Shown in pieces: positions 6,403 through 8,423 of a stretch of 8,423 nucleotides of DNA. Below the pieces are notes generated by a model that was not told where the DNA came from, did no database searches, and saw only the letters and a list, made by a program, of their open reading frames with translations. The position numbers and the translations under genes are program-made. Position 1 is the first letter of the stretch; each line of letters starts with the position of its first letter. Source of the stretch: Gammaproteobacteria bacterium (GTDB lineage: Bacteria > Pseudomonadota > Gammaproteobacteria > Pseudomonadales > UBA3067); contig JAHRVS010000023.1 of NCBI GenBank assembly GCA_019090565.1, forward strand, positions 1 through 8,423. Reading direction: 5' to 3'.

Positions 6403-6455
6403 TAAGCTTGGTATCACAGTGGCATCACGTTACGGCTGTGCCGGCGCCAAGCTTA
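6403..6455. terminator. Long hairpin between the convergent lipoprotein and tRNA genes
   Basis: TAAGCTTGG (6403-6411) and CCAAGCTTA (6447-6455) are perfect 9-bp arms. Inside them CACAG and CTGTG can extend the stem past an internal loop. It lies 20 bp after the lipoprotein stop and about 30 bp beyond the tRNA 3' end on the other strand. There is no T-run on either side, so a bidirectional end formed by structure or Rho is more likely than classical intrinsic termination. Confidence 0.45.
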
Positions 6456-6484
6456 AATAAAGAGGATACGTTCGGTGGTGGAAG

Positions 6485-6561
6485 TGGTGGGCCCGGAGTG
6501 ATTCGAACACTCGACCAATGGATTATGAGTCCACTGCTCTAACCAACTGAGCTACGGGCCC
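6485..6561 (-). tRNA. tRNA with anticodon CAU, probably tRNA-Ile2 (alternative: elongator tRNA-Met)
   Basis: On the minus strand a full cloverleaf is visible: acceptor GGGCCCG with CGGGCCC, D arm GCTC/GAGC, anticodon stem GTGGA/TCCAT around loop CTCATAA, variable loop TGGTC, T arm GAGTG/CACTC with TTCGAAT, discriminator A and an encoded CCA, 77 nt in all. The anticodon reads CAU. It is not an initiator, because positions 1 and 72 pair (G-C). C4-G69 and C5-G68 and the TGGTC variable loop match E. coli tRNA-Ile2, whose C34 is converted to lysidine by TilS to read AUA; E. coli elongator tRNA-Met differs at these places. I therefore favour Ile2, but automatic pipelines often label such genes Met. 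Confidence 0.93.
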
Positions 6562-6626
6562 TAAAAAAGGGGAGTAATTGAAGGTGTTTAACGGCTGATT
6601 GTTTGCCGTGTTTTTTCAAGGCGCCA

Positions 6627-6632
6627 ATTATA
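6627..6632 (-). promoter_or_regulatory. -10 box and GC-rich discriminator upstream of the tRNA gene
   Basis: The minus strand carries a perfect TATAAT followed directly by TGGCGCC. A GC-rich discriminator after the -10 is typical of stringently controlled stable-RNA promoters. The leader to the tRNA 5' end would be about 60 nt. No good -35 is seen at the standard spacing (TAGCCT at 17 bp). Confidence 0.5.
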
Positions 6633-6734
6633 GCGACTTCCTTACTTATAGGCTATATCTGCAGGTTCCTTTTGTCATGCTCTTTACGCCTCTACTCTGT
6701 CTGCTGGATTTGTCTGCCTGACTTATTTCTGGAC

Positions 6735-7487
6735 TTAGACCACCGTAAATACGACACAAAGAAGTAGCAGCAGTTCTGAGCACTCTACCCAGGCACCGAG
6801 GGTGTCGCCAGTGAATCCACCGAGGCGCTTGAGTAAGTGGCGACGAAAAAATAGGAATAATAACGAAAGGGCGATCAGCAGCACAACTCCCAAGGTGTTT
6901 AATACGAGCAAAGACGCCCCAAGCAGGCCACATAGGCCAATCGCAGTCTTTCGAGGCAATATCCGCGCCATTGTCGCAGCAATGCCTTGGTCGCGCACAT
7001 AAGGTAAGGATAAGAAAAACACCAATATACCACCGCGACTCAGTAGTGGAACCCATACCAGGTAAATGGCATGGGAGGACGCCAGCAATACGCTCAAGCA
7101 AAGCCACTTCAGCAATAACGCTAAACATATAGTGGTGACAGCAATAGGGCCGCTGGTGGGGTCTTTGAGAATGGCAAAGGTTTTATCTTTATCGCCGAGC
7201 CCGCCCATCCACGCATCAGCGCAATCGGCGAGTCCATCAATGTGCAGGGCGCCAGTGAGCGCTACCCAAACGGTAAGCACCAAGGCTGCACTGAGTAATT
7301 CACCATAGGTCATGTCAGCGCTTGCTTGGGTAATGATGTGTGCACTGGCCCATAAAATGAGGCCAATCAGCAGGCCAACGAGGGGGTAGTACAGTACCGA
7401 CCTCCCCATCTGCTGGTCGCGATAGCTATTTATTTTCGGCGTGGGCACAGTGGTGAGGAACTGCAGCGCAATCCAGAAAGGACTCAA
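6735..7487 (-). CDS. cobS: Adenosylcobinamide-GDP ribazoletransferase (cobalamin synthase)
   Basis: Integral inner-membrane enzyme that joins alpha-ribazole (or its phosphate) to adenosylcobinamide-GDP, releasing GMP and completing the lower nucleotide loop of adenosylcobalamin. The 250 residues match the family in length. Motifs seen are FLTTVP (10-15), YPLVGLLIG (34-42), HIDGLADCAD (82-91, acidic metal-binding cluster), KDPTSGPIAV (108-117) and GGFTGDTLGA (223-232), with several hydrophobic spans between them, notably 32-53, 63-81, 118-145 and 181-215. The start is TTG (7485-7487): an in-frame TAG lies eight codons upstream, no ATG or GTG comes between, and the next Met (27) would remove FLTTVP. 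The TTG overlaps the cobC stop, so translation is probably coupled. The Pseudomonas homologue is called CobV. Confidence 0.95.
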   Translation of the reverse strand: MSPFWIALQFLTTVPTPKINSYRDQQMGRSVLYYPLVGLLIGLILWASAHIITQASADMTYGELLSAALVLTVWVALTGALHIDGLADCADAWMGGLGDKDKTFAILKDPTSGPIAVTTICLALLLKWLCLSVLLASSHAIYLVWVPLLSRGGILVFFLSLPYVRDQGIAATMARILPRKTAIGLCGLLGASLLVLNTLGVVLLIALSLLFLFFRRHLLKRLGGFTGDTLGAWVECSELLLLLCVVFTVV

Positions 7488-8131
7488 GGGCGGCTTATCT
7501 CCAGGCGGCTATTGTAGGTAACAAGTTGGTCGCTTTGCTGTTGTGGGTGATAAAAATACTGAATCTGACTGTAGCAGGCATAAGGGCATTTCAGTGAAAA
7601 AAGCGTGTCTGCTGGAGCTCTGAGTACATCACACAGGGTGCTTCGAATCACGCCGCTGTGGGCGATAAGAAGCACACGCTGATCAAAGTGGGCATGCTTT
7701 ATCTTATGCAGCGCCTCGGAGACACGCCTTCGAAAATCGGCCAGTTTTTCTCCTTGTGGCGGCGTATATTCGAGGGGGCTGTCTATGTAGGCCTGAAACC
7801 CTTCTGGGTCGCGTTGTCCTAATTCTTGGGCGCTTAAGCCTTCCCATTGACCAAAGTGTATTTCTCTCAAGTCGGGTTCAATTTCCATTGGGACGTTTAA
7901 TTGTGCAGACACCTGCTCGGCAAAACGCCAGCAGCGTTGTAAGGGGGAGCTAATAATGCGATCCCAAGGTGCTTGCGATGCCTGTAATTCACCGAGTCTG
8001 ATAGCGCTGTGCATTTGTTCTTGGCCCAAAGGGCTCAGAGCTATATCCGTCGCACCAAAAAAAGCTGGCGGTGCGCTGACTTCGCCATGGCGAAGCAAAT
8101 CGAGGGTCACGCATTTGTGTGTGTGGGGCAT
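7484..8131 (-). CDS. cobC: Alpha-ribazole phosphatase-like histidine phosphatase
   Basis: A 215-residue cytosolic member of the histidine phosphatase (phosphoglycerate mutase-like) superfamily. The phosphohistidine motif LLRHGE is at 12-17 (Arg14, His15), the second basic site is SSPLQRC (61-67), the acid-residue region is LREIHFGQWEG (88-98), and the second catalytic histidine is in IAHSGVIR (156-163; His158). The position between cobT and cobS supports the CobC role, removal of the 5'-phosphate from alpha-ribazole phosphate. Sequence alone cannot exclude another phosphomonoester, since this superfamily is broad. The ATG has AGGA about 8 bases upstream. The gene overlaps cobS by four bases (TTGA) and lies 76 bp after cobT, so the three are likely one transcript. 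Confidence 0.9.
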   Translation of the reverse strand: MPHTHKCVTLDLLRHGEVSAPPAFFGATDIALSPLGQEQMHSAIRLGELQASQAPWDRIISSPLQRCWRFAEQVSAQLNVPMEIEPDLREIHFGQWEGLSAQELGQRDPEGFQAYIDSPLEYTPPQGEKLADFRRRVSEALHKIKHAHFDQRVLLIAHSGVIRSTLCDVLRAPADTLFSLKCPYACYSQIQYFYHPQQQSDQLVTYNSRLEISRP

Positions 8132-8207
8132 CGGCAGGTTCCTGTTAGCAAGCCCTTGGCGCTTATTGGGGAGCGGGAATTAGTAGTGTTTCAACACCCT
8201 GCTAGGC

Positions 8208-8423
8208 TTATTGGCCTTGTGAAACATCTGCTTGGGCAAAGGTTGCCATGTTGTTATGCAGCAGGCAGGCGGTTTTTAAAAGGGGCAGCGCGACGGCAGC
8301 GCCACTGCCTTCTCCCAAGCGCATGTTCAAATCTAAGAGTGGTTTGGCATCGAGGGCCTGCAAAATATGGCGGTGCCCCGCTTCGGCTGATTGATGAGAA
8401 AAAATCAGCCAAGGGCGAATGGC
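8208..8423 (-). CDS. cobT: Nicotinate-nucleotide-dimethylbenzimidazole phosphoribosyltransferase, C-terminal part
   Basis: Only the last 71 codons are in the window; the rest lies beyond the right edge. The frame is open to the edge and ends in TAA at 8208-8210. The translation contains SAEAGHRHILQALDAKPLLD (12-31 of the fragment) and RLGEGSGAA (36-44), the conserved C-terminal region of CobT, followed by the usual helix with LLHNNMATF. CobT transfers phosphoribose from nicotinate mononucleotide to the lower-ligand base to give alpha-ribazole 5'-phosphate, the substrate of the phosphatase encoded next. The break is due to the window edge and is not a mutation. Confidence 0.94.
   Translation of the reverse strand, partial: AIRPWLIFSHQSAEAGHRHILQALDAKPLLDLNMRLGEGSGAAVALPLLKTACLLHNNMATFAQADVSQGQ

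Noticed and set aside
6646..7128. 160-residue minus-strand open frame overlapping cobS
   Set aside because: It is in another frame of cobS, which carries all conserved family motifs; the residues of this frame are irregular with many Arg, Cys and Trp.
8132..8207. Cobalamin riboswitch or attenuator between cobT and cobC
   Set aside because: Only 76 bp, with just a minor GTGTT/AACAC stem; far too short for a B12 riboswitch, and the cluster leader would lie upstream of cobT, outside the window.
1..8423. Mobile element, phage remnant, CRISPR array or defence island
   Set aside because: No transposase or integrase, no long terminal repeats, no regularly spaced repeats. The tRNA gene has no attachment-type duplicate or integrase next to it in the window.

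Overview
The window looks like a piece of a gammaproteobacterial chromosome with roughly balanced base composition. The evidence is the set of families present: ProA, YaeQ, a bacterial RIO kinase, a CobT-CobC-CobS cobalamin module, an outer-membrane beta-barrel protein and a lipobox lipoprotein. A marine or aquatic lineage near Pseudomonas, Cellvibrio or Alteromonas is my guess from protein style; the sequence does not prove it. I see no integrase, transposase, phage gene, CRISPR array or rRNA.

Layout, left to right. proA (9-1268, minus) makes the proline precursor glutamate-5-semialdehyde. A non-coding stretch of about 335 bp follows, with a short direct repeat and several stem-loops. Next is an orphan outer-membrane barrel protein (1605-2810, minus) with a signal peptide and a C-terminal Phe. 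After a second gene-poor stretch comes a 38-residue single-span membrane protein (3207-3323, plus). It converges on a 47-residue, strongly basic protein (3399-3542, minus), with hairpins between the two. The basic protein lies 43 bp downstream of a RIO-type protein kinase (3586-4443, minus), and the pair looks like one transcription unit with its own promoter. yaeQ (4616-5149, minus) follows, and is divergent from a cysteine-containing lipoprotein gene (5439-6383, plus).

The right part holds a tRNA gene with anticodon CAU (6485-6561, minus; probably the lysidine-modified tRNA-Ile2, otherwise elongator tRNA-Met), with a consensus -10 box and GC-rich discriminator upstream. Then come the minus-strand cobalamin nucleotide-loop genes in the order cobT (C-terminal part only, cut by the window edge), cobC and cobS. 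cobC and cobS overlap by four bases. CobT makes alpha-ribazole phosphate, the CobC-like phosphatase removes the phosphate, and CobS joins alpha-ribazole to adenosylcobinamide-GDP.

Most of the window is ordinary core genome. The less expected items are the two tiny genes at 3207-3323 and 3399-3542, the pairing of one of them with a RIO kinase, the structured intergenic DNA at 1371-1604, and two envelope proteins of unknown function. I do not see a clear new multi-gene system.
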